This document shows, one piece after another, positions 18,288 to 31,841 of a DNA stretch of 64,000 bases. A program made the translations under genes and the position numbers. Origin of the DNA: Sphingomonas sp. G-3-2-10 (GTDB lineage: Bacteria; Pseudomonadota; Alphaproteobacteria; Sphingomonadales; Sphingomonadaceae); the NCBI RefSeq assembly GCF_012927115.1, contig NZ_JABBFY010000001.1, forward strand, positions 930,001 through 994,000. The letters run 5' to 3'. Positions within the stretch are counted from its first letter, which is position 1; each line of letters begins with the position of its first letter. Below the pieces are notes generated by a model, which searched no databases, was not told the origin of the DNA, and saw only the letters and a program-made list of their open reading frames with translations.

Positions 18288-21083
18288 ATGAACGTCGAGA
18301 TCAGAGAAGCGAAATATTTGCGGTTGAAGCTGGGCCGCGAAGATAATTCGCGGCAACCGGTGAGTTTTCTTGTGGGTGCGCCGTTTTCATTGGATCGGGG
18401 TGTCGGCGTCCCCGGGATTGACGGTTTCGTACGCATCGCGCGTGCGCGGGTCGAGGAAAGCGGCGCGGCGCTCTTGCGGGAATTCGACGGGCAATTGGCC
18501 GCCACCGCCGGTGCCGATCAATATCAGACGGCGATGAGCTTTCTCTATGACCTGCTGGATGCACGCGCAGCGACGGACGTCGTGCAGAAGGCCGTTCTTT
18601 GCGCTCGCAAGCCATCGGCGCCGCCCTTCGACGAACGCGATCTGATCCCCGGCGAATGGGAGATCACGCGTGCGCAGCGAGGCTTGGCCAGAGCAATGCA
18701 GCTTGCACCGGACCGCTTCCCGGGCCCGATATTCACTACCAATTTCGACCCGCTGATTTCACTCGCGCTCGAAACCTGCGGGTTCAAGGTCAACACCGTG
18801 GGCATCCCGCTGGACGGATCGATCTCGGCACTCGTCAAGATGCGCACCAGCGAAGTCGATGTCTTCCATCTGCACGGCTATTGGCGCGATTCGGCGACAT
18901 TGCACCGGCCGCAGCAATTGCTGTCGAAGCGTCCGCAGCTTCAGCAATCGCTGCAACGGCATCTGGATAATGTGCATCTGGTCGTCATGGCGTATAGCGG
19001 CTGGGACGATATTTTCACTACGGCGATCGCGAATTGCCTCAGCGATCCGGCATTCAACGGGACGGTGTCCTGGTGTTTCTACGAACAGGATGAAGCGCGG
19101 GTCATCGCGCAGAACCAGCGTTTGTTCGAGAAGTTCGAGGCGGGAATCGCGCAGAGCAAGATCGCGTTTTTCCGGGGCGTCGATTGCCACAGTTTCTTCG
19201 ACGAACTGGCGGGGGACGTTTTCGAGGATGCGGCGGCGGGCATTGCCGCATCTCCCATGCCCGGGTGGCAAATCGTGACGCAGGCGACGCTCGAGGCCGA
19301 ACCGCCACTGAGTACGGCCGAAGTGCTGCGGTTTTTCGATGGCGCCGTGCCTGCCTTGCGGCATGCGGTGAGCCCGCTCGTTCCGCGGCTCAGCAGCGTG
19401 GACGCGCTCTTGCCGCTTTTGAGGGGCAGCGTGAATGGCGGTTGCGCGCTGCAACTCGTTCGTGCCGCGAGCGGCGAAGGAAAATCGACGGCGCTGTTGC
19501 AGGTCGCGACGGCTGCGGTGTCGGGCGGCGAGTGGGTCGCGCTATATTGCCCGGGATCGGATGCCGGGTTGAATGCCGATATTGTCTCGCAACTCGATCC
19601 GTCGCGGAACTGGCTGATCGTCCTGGACGATGCCGAGAATTATATCGACGAACTGTGGCTGGCCATTGGCAAGTTGCACGCGCTGGGTCGGAAGAACGTC
19701 TTCTTCCTGCTCGCAGCGCGCGATACCGACTGGCGTCTGAAAGGCGGCGAGAAGAAGTCATGGTCGACCCGGGTCAATCGGCTGGACGACGTGACATTGG
19801 GCTCGATTGGCGAGGGGGATATCGGCCTGATCGTCGATGCCTGGGCAGCGCAAGGTGAAGAGGGACTGCGCGCGCTGGGCAGCACCGCAAGCCGCGATGC
19901 CCGTATCCGCAAGTTCATGGACGCGGTCGGCGCGCAAGACGGGCAGCCCGGACAGGGTTCGTTCTTCGGGGGGCTTCTCGACACCCGCTTCGGCGCGAAG
20001 GGGCTCGTCGATCACCTCGTGCCTCTGCTCGAGTTTCTCCGGACCAGGCCGATCGAAGGTGGGACGGGCACGTTGTTCGATGCGCTGCTGTACATCGCCT
20101 GTTGCCACGCCACGGGAATGATCGGGCTGAATGTCCGCGTGCTGGCCATGCTGTGTGGATTACCGGCCTTTCGCGTGTCCGGAGCGATCATGACGCCGCT
20201 CGGCATAGAGCTGGGAGCCTCCGAAGTACGCGGCCATGCGCTGACCCGGCACAAGCGTGTCGCCGATGCGATTCTGGTCGCGGCTGACCGTCTGGATGCC
20301 GATTTGAGCGCGATATGGCCGCGGCTGATCGATGCGACGGTCAAATCGTCGGACGATGAGAAGGTCGGCGACACCTTTTCGCAGATCATTCTTGCCGGCT
20401 CGCGCCTGAAGCGTGATTTGCCTCAGGAGCTTTCCGAAAGCCTGCGTGACGAGATCGCGATTGCCGCCGCTGAAGCGGCTGTCGTGGCGATGCCGACATG
20501 GACAGGAGTCATCAGTGCGCTGGCACATGCATTGCGCTCTGCCGGGCACCCTCAGGAAGCGTTCGACCTCCTCAGGACGAAATTGCCGACCCTCAAAAAT
20601 ACGGTCGACAAGGCAATCGTCGTTCGCGGCTATTTCTACGAATGGAGTACTTGCGCCGGCAATTTGCCGGGCCGGCAGGGGTCGGTGATGGACGCCTGGC
20701 TTGCCGCCATCTCGCTGTCGGATCTGTTGCCGGTCGAGCTGACGTTCGAACAGGCAAAAATGTCCTGTGCCGGCCTGGGGAGCGTGTTCAGGCGCCTGGC
20801 GGGCGACGCGACCGGAACCTATGCCAAAGGGCGCCGCGCAGTCATCGACCTTGGCTGGCTGGCCAAACCCGATCAACGCGCGACCGGCATCCTCGCAGGG
20901 CATCAGCGCGAGCTCGACGCATCGGGCATTTCCAAGTCAGCGGATATCGATCAAGCCATATCCTGGCTGACGGATGCCGCTTTCGCCGCTCAGGAGGAAT
21001 TGCAGGACCCCCTCCTTCGCAATTTGAAGGAGGGGAGGCTGGCCTTCACGCGATTGAAGGCGCTCCTACTGGTCCAGAAATGA
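18288..21083 (+). CDS. SIR2-like domain + P-loop (STAND-like) NTPase, candidate anti-phage protein
   Basis: 931 residues. The N-terminal SIR2-like region (about 20-310) shows FLVGAPFS in the NAD-binding loop, TTNFD (150-154), HLHG (194-197) and a YSGWDD motif (236-241). A P-loop NTPase follows: Walker [10 protein letters not shown] (393-401) and Walker B LIVLDDAE (443-450). The C-terminal half is helical. In known SIR2-STAND defence proteins (Avs5 and relatives) the SIR2 domain depletes NAD after the NTPase senses a phage protein; that role here is inference. It stands alone on the plus strand, and its last 18 bases overlap the 3' end of convergent rpoD. Confidence 0.78.
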   Translation: MNVEIREAKYLRLKLGREDNSRQPVSFLVGAPFSLDRGVGVPGIDGFVRIARARVEESGAALLREFDGQLAATAGADQYQTAMSFLYDLLDARAATDVVQKAVLCARKPSAPPFDERDLIPGEWEITRAQRGLARAMQLAPDRFPGPIFTTNFDPLISLALETCGFKVNTVGIPLDGSISALVKMRTSEVDVFHLHGYWRDSATLHRPQQLLSKRPQLQQSLQRHLDNVHLVVMAYSGWDDIFTTAIANCLSDPAFNGTVSWCFYEQDEARVIAQNQRLFEKFEAGIAQSKIAFFRGVDCHSFFDELAGDVFEDAAAGIAASPMPGWQIVTQATLEAEPPLSTAEVLRFFDGAVPALRHAVSPLVPRLSSVDALLPLLRGSVNGGCALQLVRAASGEGKSTALLQVATAAVSGGEWVALYCPGSDAGLNADIVSQLDPSRNWLIVLDDAENYIDELWLAIGKLHALGRKNVFFLLAARDTDWRLKGGEKKSWSTRVNRLDDVTLGSIGEGDIGLIVDAWAAQGEEGLRALGSTASRDARIRKFMDAVGAQDGQPGQGSFFGGLLDTRFGAKGLVDHLVPLLEFLRTRPIEGGTGTLFDALLYIACCHATGMIGLNVRVLAMLCGLPAFRVSGAIMTPLGIELGASEVRGHALTRHKRVADAILVAADRLDADLSAIWPRLIDATVKSSDDEKVGDTFSQIILAGSRLKRDLPQELSESLRDEIAIAAAEAAVVAMPTWTGVISALAHALRSAGHPQEAFDLLRTKLPTLKNTVDKAIVVRGYFYEWSTCAGNLPGRQGSVMDAWLAAISLSDLLPVELTFEQAKMSCAGLGSVFRRLAGDATGTYAKGRRAVIDLGWLAKPDQRATGILAGHQRELDASGISKSADIDQAISWLTDAAFAAQEELQDPLLRNLKEGRLAFTRLKALLLVQK

Positions 21084-23099
21084 CCGCATCTTCCGCGAAC
21101 GCGACGGGTGCTTCAGCTTCCTGAGCGCCTTCGCTTCGATCTGACGGATGCGTTCGCGGGTGACCGAGAACTGCTGGCCGACTTCCTCGAGCGTGTGATC
21201 GGTGTTCATGCCGATGCCGAAGCGCATCCGCAGCACGCGTTCCTCGCGCGGGGTGAGGCTGGCGAGGACGCGGGTGACCGTTTCCTTGAGGTTCGCCTGG
21301 ATCGCGGCATCCACCGGGATGACCGCGTTCTTGTCCTCGATGAAGTCGCCGAGGTGCGAATCCTCTTCGTCGCCGATCGGCGTTTCGAGCGAGATCGGCT
21401 CCTTGGCGATCTTCATCACCTTGCGGACCTTCTCGAGCGGCATGCTCAGGCGCTCCGCCATTTCCTCGGGGGTGGGCTCGCGGCCCTGCTCGTGGAGGAA
21501 CTGGCGGCTGGTGCGGACCAGCTTGTTGATCGTCTCGATCATGTGGACCGGGATACGGATCGTGCGCGCCTGATCCGCGATCGAACGCGTGATCGCCTGA
21601 CGGATCCACCAGGTCGCGTAGGTGCTGAACTTGTAGCCGCGGCGATATTCGAACTTATCGACCGCCTTCATCAGGCCGATATTGCCTTCCTGGATGAGGT
21701 CGAGGAACTGCAGGCCACGGTTCGTATATTTCTTCGCGATCGAGATCACGAGACGCAGGTTCGCCTCGACCATTTCCTTCTTGGCGATACGCGCCTCGCG
21801 CTCGCCCTTCTGGACCATGTTCACGATGCGGCGGAATTCGCCCAGCGCCATGCCGGTCGCCTGGCTGATCTCGCTGATCTCGATGCGGATGCGATCGACG
21901 GCGCCGGCTTCGTTCTCGGCGAAGGCCGCCCACTTCTTGTCGATCTTCGCAACGGTGGCGACGAAGCTCTCGTCGAGCTCGTGATCGACATAGCGGTCGA
22001 GGAAGTCCTTGCGCGACACCTTGTGGCGCTCGGCAAGGCGCAGCATCTGGCCGCCCAGCGCGGTCAGGCGCCGGTTGAAGCTGTAGAGCTGGTCGACAAG
22101 ATATTCGATCTTGGCGTTGTGGAACTGGACCGATTCGACTTCGGCGGTCAGATCCTCGCGCAGCTTCTGATACTTGCGCTCTTCCGCAACCGGCAGCTCG
22201 CCGCCGGCGGCCATCGAATCGAGGCGCTGCTGCTGGAGCTTGCTGAACTTCTTGTAGATCGCGGTGATGTTGGCGAACCGCTCCAGCGCCTGCGGCTTGA
22301 GCTGCTCTTCCATCTGGGCGAGGCTGAGGGTGTTGTCTTCCTCTTCGTCGTCCGAAGGCCGCGGGGTGCGGCGCTCGGTCATCGAATCCTCGTCCTCTTC
22401 GTCGGCGGACGCCTCTTCGGGCTCTTCCTCTTCCTTGAAGGTCGCGCCAGCGGTCTTCTCGCTGATCTCGCCGTTATCGTCTTCCTCGGCACCTTCGACC
22501 TGCTCGGCCGACGGCCCCTTGGAGAGCATGGCGTCGAGATCGAGGATCTCGCGCAGCTGCATCGTGCCTTCGTTGAGGGCGTTCGACCAGGCGATGATCG
22601 CATTGAAGGTGATCGGGCTCTCGCAAAGGCCCAGAATCATCGTGTCGCGGCCGGCCTCGATGCGCTTGGCGATGGCGATTTCGCCTTCGCGGCTGAGCAG
22701 TTCCACCGCGCCCATTTCGCGCAGGTACATGCGCACGGGATCGTCGGTACGGTCGACGACTTCCTTCTTCTTGGTTTCGAGCGCGGGACCGCCATCGTCG
22801 CTGCCGCTGTCGGCATCGACTTCGTCCGGGGTATCGTCCTCGGGCTCGGCATCCTCGCCGGCGTCTTCATTCTCGACGACGTTGATGCCCATGTCGTTCA
22901 GCGCCGACATGACGTCCTCGATCTGCTCCGAGGTCATCTGATCCTGCGGAAGCATCTCGTTGAGCTGGTCGACGGTGATGTAACCGCGCTTCTTGGCGCG
23001 GGCGACAAGCTTCTTGAGCGTGCCTTCGTTGAGGTCGATCAGCGGCGCGTCGCCCGTTTCACCGGTATCTGCGTCCGCCAGGGGTGCCTTCGCCATCAA
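21066..23099 (-). CDS. rpoD: RNA polymerase primary sigma factor (sigma-70)
   Basis: 677 residues. Region 1.1 at the N-terminus ([20 protein letters not shown]), an acidic insert, region 1.2 ([21 protein letters not shown], read in two halves), region 2 core ([35 protein letters not shown]), region 3, and region 4 with the -35-binding HTH ([20 protein letters not shown]). It directs housekeeping transcription. It lies 39 bases after dnaG in a yqeY-dnaG-rpoD operon. Confidence 0.98.
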   Translation of the reverse strand: MMAKAPLADADTGETGDAPLIDLNEGTLKKLVARAKKRGYITVDQLNEMLPQDQMTSEQIEDVMSALNDMGINVVENEDAGEDAEPEDDTPDEVDADSGSDDGGPALETKKKEVVDRTDDPVRMYLREMGAVELLSREGEIAIAKRIEAGRDTMILGLCESPITFNAIIAWSNALNEGTMQLREILDLDAMLSKGPSAEQVEGAEEDDNGEISEKTAGATFKEEEEPEEASADEEDEDSMTERRTPRPSDDEEEDNTLSLAQMEEQLKPQALERFANITAIYKKFSKLQQQRLDSMAAGGELPVAEERKYQKLREDLTAEVESVQFHNAKIEYLVDQLYSFNRRLTALGGQMLRLAERHKVSRKDFLDRYVDHELDESFVATVAKIDKKWAAFAENEAGAVDRIRIEISEISQATGMALGEFRRIVNMVQKGEREARIAKKEMVEANLRLVISIAKKYTNRGLQFLDLIQEGNIGLMKAVDKFEYRRGYKFSTYATWWIRQAITRSIADQARTIRIPVHMIETINKLVRTSRQFLHEQGREPTPEEMAERLSMPLEKVRKVMKIAKEPISLETPIGDEEDSHLGDFIEDKNAVIPVDAAIQANLKETVTRVLASLTPREERVLRMRFGIGMNTDHTLEEVGQQFSVTRERIRQIEAKALRKLKHPSRSRKMRSFLDQ

Positions 23100-23117
23100 A
23101 TGCCCTCGAAATAAGAT

Positions 23118-23139
23118 GGCGGCTATTTTAATCGCCGCC
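23118..23139 (-). promoter_or_regulatory. Hairpin between dnaG and rpoD
   Basis: GGCGGC and GCCGCC arms around an A/U-rich 10-base loop (GATTAAAATA on the transcript), immediately after the dnaG stop. No U-tract follows. It resembles an mRNA-processing or stability element separating dnaG from rpoD, as known for the enteric operon. Function here is inference. Confidence 0.35.
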
Positions 23140-25022
23140 TAATCGTCCAAATCTTCTTCATCCGCAAGCATCAGATTTGCAAGGCGCGCTTCGAGCTCCT
23201 GACGCTTCCTCGAAAGCGCCACCTGACGGGTGAACGCTTCCTCCGAACCATCCCTGCTCAACGCAGCGGTTGCCTCGGCGAGCGCGGCGTCCACCGCCGG
23301 CTGCGCCACCATAACGGCGATCGCTTCGTTGAGATCCTCGCGCGCCCTTGCCTCGTCCACCGCAGCGCGGCGGGTGAAGGAGAAGGGAAGCGTATCGGCT
23401 CTCAACAGATCGCCCGCCACCTGATCGAATCCGGATTTCGCCAATATGGTGAGGATGCGCGCGCTATCAAGCTGCTGATCTTCCAGCGCGACATGGATCA
23501 CGGCTTCGAACAGGCGGCCGAGCGCGCCGGAGGTGCTGCGCAGGCTGCCAAGCACTTCCATATGGCGTGCGATTTCGGCGGGATGGCGGATCAGCCCGGC
23601 AAGCACGGCGCGGGCGAGGATCGGATCGAGGCCGCTCGCCTGTACGCCCTTCACCTTCTCCGAAGGCGGCGGTTCGGGCGGTTGCCAGCCACCGCGACCG
23701 CCCTTGGCGTTGCGGGGGCGCTGGGGCGTGAACTGACGATCGCGTGGCTGGAATTCGCGTGGGCCGCGGCCAAAATGCGCGTCGATCCGCTGGCGGAATT
23801 CCGCCATATATTCCGACTTCACGTTGGGGTCGGCGATCGTTCCCGCAAGCTCGCTCAACCGCGCCTTGAGGCCTGCGCGCTGTTCGGGCGTGTCGAGCGG
23901 CCCGGCGGCGACTTCATGCGCCCAGAGGCGGCTGACGAGCGGCTCGGGCGATTTGAGCAGCGCCTCGAACGCGGCGGGCCCCTTCGCGCGCACCAGATCG
24001 TCCGGGTCCATGCCGTCGGGCAGCGTGACGAATGCCAGGCTGCGGCCGGGCTGGAGATGGGGCAGAGCGCGGTGCGCGGCGCGGATCGCGGCCTTCTGGC
24101 CCGCATTGTCGCCGTCGAAGCAGAGCAGGGGGACATCGGCCATGCGCCACAGCCGCTCGATCTGATGCTCGGTCAGCGCGGTGCCCAGCGGAGCGACCGC
24201 TTCGCCGAACCCGGCCTGCGCCAGCGCGATCACGTCCATATAGCCTTCGACCGCGATGATGCGGCCGGTCTTGCGCGCGACGGCCTGGGCCTTGTCGAGA
24301 TTGTAGAGGGTGCGGCCCTTGTCGAAGAGCGGGGTGTCGGGCGAGTTGAGGTATTTCGGTTCGCCTTCGCCGATCACCCGGCCGCCGAACGCGATCGTGC
24401 GGCCCCGCGCGTCGCGGATCGGGATCATCAGGCGGCCGCGGAACCGGTCGTACGGTTCCTTCTTCTCGACCGAGATCAACAGACCCGCCTCGATCAGCAT
24501 CGGATCGCCGTAGGTCTTGAGTGCTTCCTTCAGCTTGCCGCGCGAATCGGGGGAGAAGCCCATGCCGAATTCGCGCGCGGTGGCTTCGCTGATGCCGCGC
24601 CGCTGGAGCACGGCGCGCGCTTCGCTGCCTTCGATCCCGTTAAGCCGCTCGATGAACCACTTTGCGGCATCGTCCATCGCTTCGTGCAGGCCCTTGGCGC
24701 GTTGTGCGCGCTCGACCGACTGGCGGTCCTGCTCGGGCATTTCCATGCCGGCGGCCTGAACCAGCTCCTTCACCGCATCGATGAAGGGCAGGCCGCGCTG
24801 ATCGGTCATCCAGCGGATGGCATCGCCATGCGCGCCGCAGCCGAAGCAATGATAGAAGCCCTTGTCGTCGTTGACGTAGAAGGACGGGGTCTTCTCGTTG
24901 TGGAACGGGCAGCATGCACGGAATTCGCGCCCGGCCTTCTGGAGCTTGGTGGTCTTGCCGATCAGGCTCGAGAGAAGGGTCCGGGCGCGGAGCTCGTCCA
25001 GGAATTGGGGTGTGAGGCTCAC
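23139..25022 (-). CDS. dnaG: DNA primase
   Basis: 627 residues. The N-terminal CHC2 zinc finger is visible as CCPFHNEKTPSFYVN with CFGCGAHGD. The TOPRIM core follows: GRVIGEGEPKYLNSP, IAVEGYMDVIALAQAG, and the acidic LLCFDGDNAGQKAA. A C-terminal DnaB-interaction region follows a Pro/Arg-rich linker (about 430-460). It makes RNA primers at replication forks. The gene begins 1 base after the yqeY stop. Confidence 0.97.
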   Translation of the reverse strand: MSLTPQFLDELRARTLLSSLIGKTTKLQKAGREFRACCPFHNEKTPSFYVNDDKGFYHCFGCGAHGDAIRWMTDQRGLPFIDAVKELVQAAGMEMPEQDRQSVERAQRAKGLHEAMDDAAKWFIERLNGIEGSEARAVLQRRGISEATAREFGMGFSPDSRGKLKEALKTYGDPMLIEAGLLISVEKKEPYDRFRGRLMIPIRDARGRTIAFGGRVIGEGEPKYLNSPDTPLFDKGRTLYNLDKAQAVARKTGRIIAVEGYMDVIALAQAGFGEAVAPLGTALTEHQIERLWRMADVPLLCFDGDNAGQKAAIRAAHRALPHLQPGRSLAFVTLPDGMDPDDLVRAKGPAAFEALLKSPEPLVSRLWAHEVAAGPLDTPEQRAGLKARLSELAGTIADPNVKSEYMAEFRQRIDAHFGRGPREFQPRDRQFTPQRPRNAKGGRGGWQPPEPPPSEKVKGVQASGLDPILARAVLAGLIRHPAEIARHMEVLGSLRSTSGALGRLFEAVIHVALEDQQLDSARILTILAKSGFDQVAGDLLRADTLPFSFTRRAAVDEARAREDLNEAIAVMVAQPAVDAALAEATAALSRDGSEEAFTRQVALSRKRQELEARLANLMLADEEDLDD

Positions 25023-25023
25023 C

Positions 25024-25476
25024 TCAGCTCAACGCGGCCTTCACCGCGGCGCTGGCCTTGCTCATGTCGAGCGTGGTCGCGTGGCGGGCCTTCAGTTCGG
25101 CCATCACGCGGCCCATGTCCTTCATGCCGCTGGCGCCCAGTTCGGCCTTGATGGCTTCGATCGCGGCAGCGGTTTCGGCGTCGCTCATCGCCTGCGGCAG
25201 GAAGCGTTCGATCACCACCACTTCGGCGGCCTCGGCGTCGGCCAGTTCCTGGCGATTGCCCTTGGTGTACATCTCGATCGACTCGCGGCGCTGCTTGACC
25301 ATCTTCTGCAGCACTTCGACCACGAGCACGTCGTCATCGTCCGGCGCCTTGCCGGTGCGCGCCTCGATATCGCGATTCTTGATCGCCGACTGGATCAGGC
25401 GGATCGTGGCGGTCGAAGCCTTGTCGCCGCCCTTCATGGCAGTGACGAGGGCGGTCTTGATGTCGTCGCGGATCAT
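25024..25476 (-). CDS. GatB/YqeY domain protein
   Basis: 150 residues from the ATG at 25476 (MIRDDIKTALVTAMKGGDK), preceded by AGAGAAGAAA; a longer upstream frame is not credible. YqeY family pattern: TIRLIQSAIKNRDIEAR, VLQKMVKQRRESIEMY, ERFLPQAMSD and MKDMGRVMAELK. The YqeY domain is shared with the tail of GatB and binds tRNA-like substrates; the stand-alone protein's function is not settled. First gene of the yqeY-dnaG-rpoD operon. Confidence 0.93.
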   Translation of the reverse strand: MIRDDIKTALVTAMKGGDKASTATIRLIQSAIKNRDIEARTGKAPDDDDVLVVEVLQKMVKQRRESIEMYTKGNRQELADAEAAEVVVIERFLPQAMSDAETAAAIEAIKAELGASGMKDMGRVMAELKARHATTLDMSKASAAVKAALS

Positions 25477-25605
25477 TTTCTTCTCTCGTGAATCGTCGTC
25501 GAGCCCGCTGATAGACCCGGGAACCGGTTGACGCGAGGGGGCATGGGGTCTAGCGGGCGGCACTTAGCGACATCGCTGCGAACCCTGATGGAGAGCCACC
25601 CCTAA

Positions 25606-26769
25606 ATGGCCGAAGCCAAACCCATGTCCGTGCCTGCTGGAGCTACCGGTGTCCTGGTGCTCGCGAGTGGAGACGTGGTATTCGGCCGAGGGTTCGGCGC
25701 GGAAGGGCAAGCGGTCGGCGAAGTGTGCTTCCACACCGCGATGACCGGCTATCAGGAGATCATGACCGATCCGAGCTTCGCCGGTCAGATCATCAACTTC
25801 ACCTTCCCCCACATCGGCAATGTCGGCGCGAATCCCGAGGATATCGAAGCCGACGGGCCGCATGCTCTGGGCATGATCGTCCGCGAAGACGTGACCGAGC
25901 CTTCGAGCTTCCGTGCGACCGAACATCTCGATGTGTGGATGAAGAAGCATGCGCGGATCGGCCTGTCGGGGATCGATACGCGGGCGCTCACTCGCCGCAT
26001 CCGGACGGGCGGCGCGCCCAACGGGGTGATCGCGCATTCGGCCGCGGGCGAGTTCGACATTCCGACATTGCTCCAGATGGCTCGCGAATGGCCGGGGCTG
26101 GAAGGCATGGACCTGGCCATCACCGTTACCACCGAGACCCATTTCGGCTGGGAAGGCGGCGTGTGGCGGCTCGGCTTCGGCTATGGCGGCGAAGGCGCGG
26201 AAGACACGCGCCCGCATGTCGTGGCGATCGATTACGGCTCGAAGCGCAACATCTTCCGCAATCTGGTGCAGGCCGGCGCGAAAGTGACCGTGCTGCCAGC
26301 GACCGCGACCTTCGATCAGGTGATGAGCTTTGCGCCCGATGGAATCTTCCTGTCGAACGGCCCCGGCGATCCCGCCGCGACCGGCGAATATGCCGTGCCG
26401 GTAATCCGGCAGTTGCTGGAGACCAACAAGCCGTTGTTCGGCATCTGCCTCGGGCACCAGCTGCTCGGCCTCGCGGTGGGCGCGAAGACCAGCAAGATGC
26501 ATCAGGGCCATCGCGGCGCGAACCATCCGGTCAAGCGGCTGAGCGACGGTGCGGTCGAGATCACCTCGATGAACCACGGCTTCGCGGTGGAGACCGAGAC
26601 GCTGCCGGCGAATGCGCGCGAGACGCATGTGTCGCTGTTCGACGGATCGAACTGCGGGTTCGAACTCACCGACCGGCCGGCATTTTCCGTGCAGTATCAC
26701 CCCGAGGCCAGCCCGGGGCCGCAGGATAGCTTCTATCTGTTCGAGCGGTTTGTGGGGATGATGCGGTGA
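25606..26769 (+). CDS. carA: Carbamoyl-phosphate synthase small subunit
   Basis: 387 residues. The N-terminal CPSase small-subunit domain (GEVCFHTAMTGYQEIMTDPS) is followed by a class I glutamine amidotransferase with the nucleophile in LFGICLGHQLLG and the His-Glu pair in QYHPEASPGP. It releases ammonia from glutamine for CarB, feeding arginine and pyrimidine synthesis. Start ATG 25606 has GGAGAG upstream; ATG 25624 is an alternative. Its stop overlaps a foreign-looking ORF by GTGA, so carA and carB are separated by that insertion. Confidence 0.97.
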   Translation: MAEAKPMSVPAGATGVLVLASGDVVFGRGFGAEGQAVGEVCFHTAMTGYQEIMTDPSFAGQIINFTFPHIGNVGANPEDIEADGPHALGMIVREDVTEPSSFRATEHLDVWMKKHARIGLSGIDTRALTRRIRTGGAPNGVIAHSAAGEFDIPTLLQMAREWPGLEGMDLAITVTTETHFGWEGGVWRLGFGYGGEGAEDTRPHVVAIDYGSKRNIFRNLVQAGAKVTVLPATATFDQVMSFAPDGIFLSNGPGDPAATGEYAVPVIRQLLETNKPLFGICLGHQLLGLAVGAKTSKMHQGHRGANHPVKRLSDGAVEITSMNHGFAVETETLPANARETHVSLFDGSNCGFELTDRPAFSVQYHPEASPGPQDSFYLFERFVGMMR

Positions 26770-27395
26770 AGCTCTCGACCTTCGTGAAGGTCTTCGTGGC
26801 AGCGCTCTATAATGAGACTCGTCTGCGCGGAACCCCTCGATTTCGCGTCGGGGAAATTCTCGATCGTTACTCGCTTACTCTTGAGCCTGTTTGGCGCAAT
26901 CAAGTGTTAGATGATAACGAACTAAAGTACTACGTTGATATAACTCGACATATTGGGCCACCACAAGATCAGCGCGTCGCTCTTACACCCGACGGGTTTC
27001 GGTGGGTTGAAGATGAAATCGGTGAAAATGTAGCGCAGTTTCTTGAGCAGCACGGTGCAGGGTACCGTGACCCTTCCACTGAGCGTCCAACACCACCGAC
27101 ATCGGTCGATAGTCGTGGCTGGACGGGTCTGCCGTCCGAATTTGAGCTCAATGAAGAAAAGAAGGCTTCTTTGATCTCTCTGCTCAACGACGCAGAAAGG
27201 ACATTGGACTCACTCGGCGCGGGCAATAGCGATAAGGCAATGGCTCGGGCGTACATTGTGGCAGTGAGAGCTCTTGCCGACACACCTGATCCACCTGTTG
27301 ATCTTATCTGGGAGATAATCGGCCGTGCGAACTCGATAGCAGGCATTGCCTCGCTCTTCGTATCTATAATCGCGCTTTTTCAAGTGGTTGCTTAA
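26766..27395 (+). CDS. Unknown accessory protein inserted between carA and carB
   Basis: 209 residues starting at GTG 26766, overlapping the carA stop (GTGA). No family recognised. A charged N-terminal region (FRVGEILDRYSLTLEPVWR, LTPDGFRWVEDEIGENVAQF) is followed by a linker rich in Pro/Thr, a helical region and one hydrophobic C-terminal segment (about 187-208) that may be a membrane anchor. Composition is unlike its neighbours: positions 26881-26940 have 23 G/C of 60 and A/T-ending codons are common. It ends 3 bases before carB. This points to recent acquisition inside the carAB operon; the frame is intact. Confidence 0.72.
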   Translation: MKLSTFVKVFVAALYNETRLRGTPRFRVGEILDRYSLTLEPVWRNQVLDDNELKYYVDITRHIGPPQDQRVALTPDGFRWVEDEIGENVAQFLEQHGAGYRDPSTERPTPPTSVDSRGWTGLPSEFELNEEKKASLISLLNDAERTLDSLGAGNSDKAMARAYIVAVRALADTPDPPVDLIWEIIGRANSIAGIASLFVSIIALFQVVA

Positions 27396-27398
27396 ACA

Positions 27399-30731
<3,333 letters not shown>

Positions 30732-30814
30732 ATCCCCCACCATCGGAGTGACTGTGCGGGCGCCTCATGGGAGAGGCGCTTGGGGAAAGGGGCGTTGACG
30801 AAGGACGAAGAGTG

Positions 30815-31291
30815 ATGGCGACGGTCGACAAGATGCCGATGCTGCAGGAAGGTTACGAGAAGCTCACCGCCGAGTTGAAGCGACTCAAGATCGAGCGACC
30901 GCTGATCGTGGATGCGATCGAGGAAGCGCGCGCGCATGGCGATCTCTCGGAAAACGCCGAATATCACGCCGCCAAGGAACAGCAGGGCCAGAACGAAGCC
31001 ACGATCGCGGATATCGAAGGCAAGCTGAGCCGCGCCCAGATCATCGACCCCAAGGAGCTGACCGGCGACAAGGTGGTGTTCGGCGCGACCGTGACCTTGC
31101 TCGACGAGGACGACAAGCCGATCCGCTACCAGATCGTCGGCGAGACCGAGGCCGATGCCGCACGCGGCCGCATCTCGTACAATTCGCCGATCGGCCGCGC
31201 GCTGATCGGCCGCAAGGTCGACGAAGAGGTCGAGGTCTCGGTGCCTGCGGGCGACCGTTACTATCTCGTCTCGGCGATCGAGTTCATCTGA
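30815..31291 (+). CDS. greA: Transcription elongation factor GreA
   Basis: 158 residues from ATG 30815 ([14 protein letters not shown]); an upstream in-frame ATG at 30767 would add a non-conserved 16-residue leader. The N-terminal coiled coil carries the tip motif [14 protein letters not shown] (acidic residues that stimulate transcript cleavage), and the C-terminal FKBP-like domain ends [13 protein letters not shown]. It rescues backtracked RNA polymerase. A terminator follows 41 bases downstream. Confidence 0.96.
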   Translation: MATVDKMPMLQEGYEKLTAELKRLKIERPLIVDAIEEARAHGDLSENAEYHAAKEQQGQNEATIADIEGKLSRAQIIDPKELTGDKVVFGATVTLLDEDDKPIRYQIVGETEADAARGRISYNSPIGRALIGRKVDEEVEVSVPAGDRYYLVSAIEFI

Positions 31292-31332
31292 TCCCGCTCC
31301 CTCCCTGCGGGGGAGGGTTAGCGGTGAGCTGG

Positions 31333-31367
31333 AAAAGGCCGGGCCCTATGCCCGGCCTTTTTCTTTT
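31333..31367 (+). terminator. Rho-independent terminator of greA
   Basis: Stem AAAAGGCCGGGC against GCCCGGCCTTTT with a 5-base loop, then TCTTTT. A second G/C-rich hairpin lies just before it, around 31298-31318. Confidence 0.88.
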
Positions 31368-31386
31368 GTCGTGCAGTCGCGGGCGA

Positions 31387-31836
31387 TCACCCGCGCCCCT
31401 TGATCAGCGCCGAGCGCAGGCATTCGCACACCAACTCGTCGCGCTGGTTGAACATGCGGTGCTTCCACGTGACGATGCCCTGGCCCGGCCGCGACTTGCT
31501 GGGGCGCAGTTCGACCACTTCGGTTTCGGCGCGCAGCGTGTCGCCGATGAACACCGGCTTGGGCATCACCAGCTTGTCATAGCCCAGGTTCGCGACCAGC
31601 GTTCCCAGCGTCGTATCGGTGATGCTCAGCCCGATCATCAGGCTGAACGTGAAGGTGCCGTTGACGAGGATCTGCCCGAACTCGCTGGCCTTCGCCGCCT
31701 CGGCGTCGAGGTGCAGCGGCTGGGTGTTGTGGGTCATCGTCGTGAACAGGAGATTGTCGGTCTCGGTCACGGTGCGGCGCAGTTCGTGGACGACGGTGTC
31801 GCCGATCTGCCATTCCTCGAAAAATCGTCCGGCCAT
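31387..31836 (-). CDS. MaoC-like hydratase/dehydratase
   Basis: 149 residues from ATG 31836 (MAGRFFEEWQIGD); the longer frame runs through the GNAT gene and is rejected. The hot-dog fold with hydratase motif is visible: NLLFTTMTHNTQPLHLDAEAA (Asn/His/Asp region, split here for length), FGQILVNGTFTFSLMIGLS, and VFIGDTLRAETEVVELRPSK. Likely an enoyl-CoA hydratase or mesaconyl-CoA-type enzyme; exact substrate unknown. It starts 5 bases after the GNAT gene. Confidence 0.85.
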   Translation of the reverse strand: MAGRFFEEWQIGDTVVHELRRTVTETDNLLFTTMTHNTQPLHLDAEAAKASEFGQILVNGTFTFSLMIGLSITDTTLGTLVANLGYDKLVMPKPVFIGDTLRAETEVVELRPSKSRPGQGIVTWKHRMFNQRDELVCECLRSALIKGRG

Positions 31837-31841
31837 CGGCC

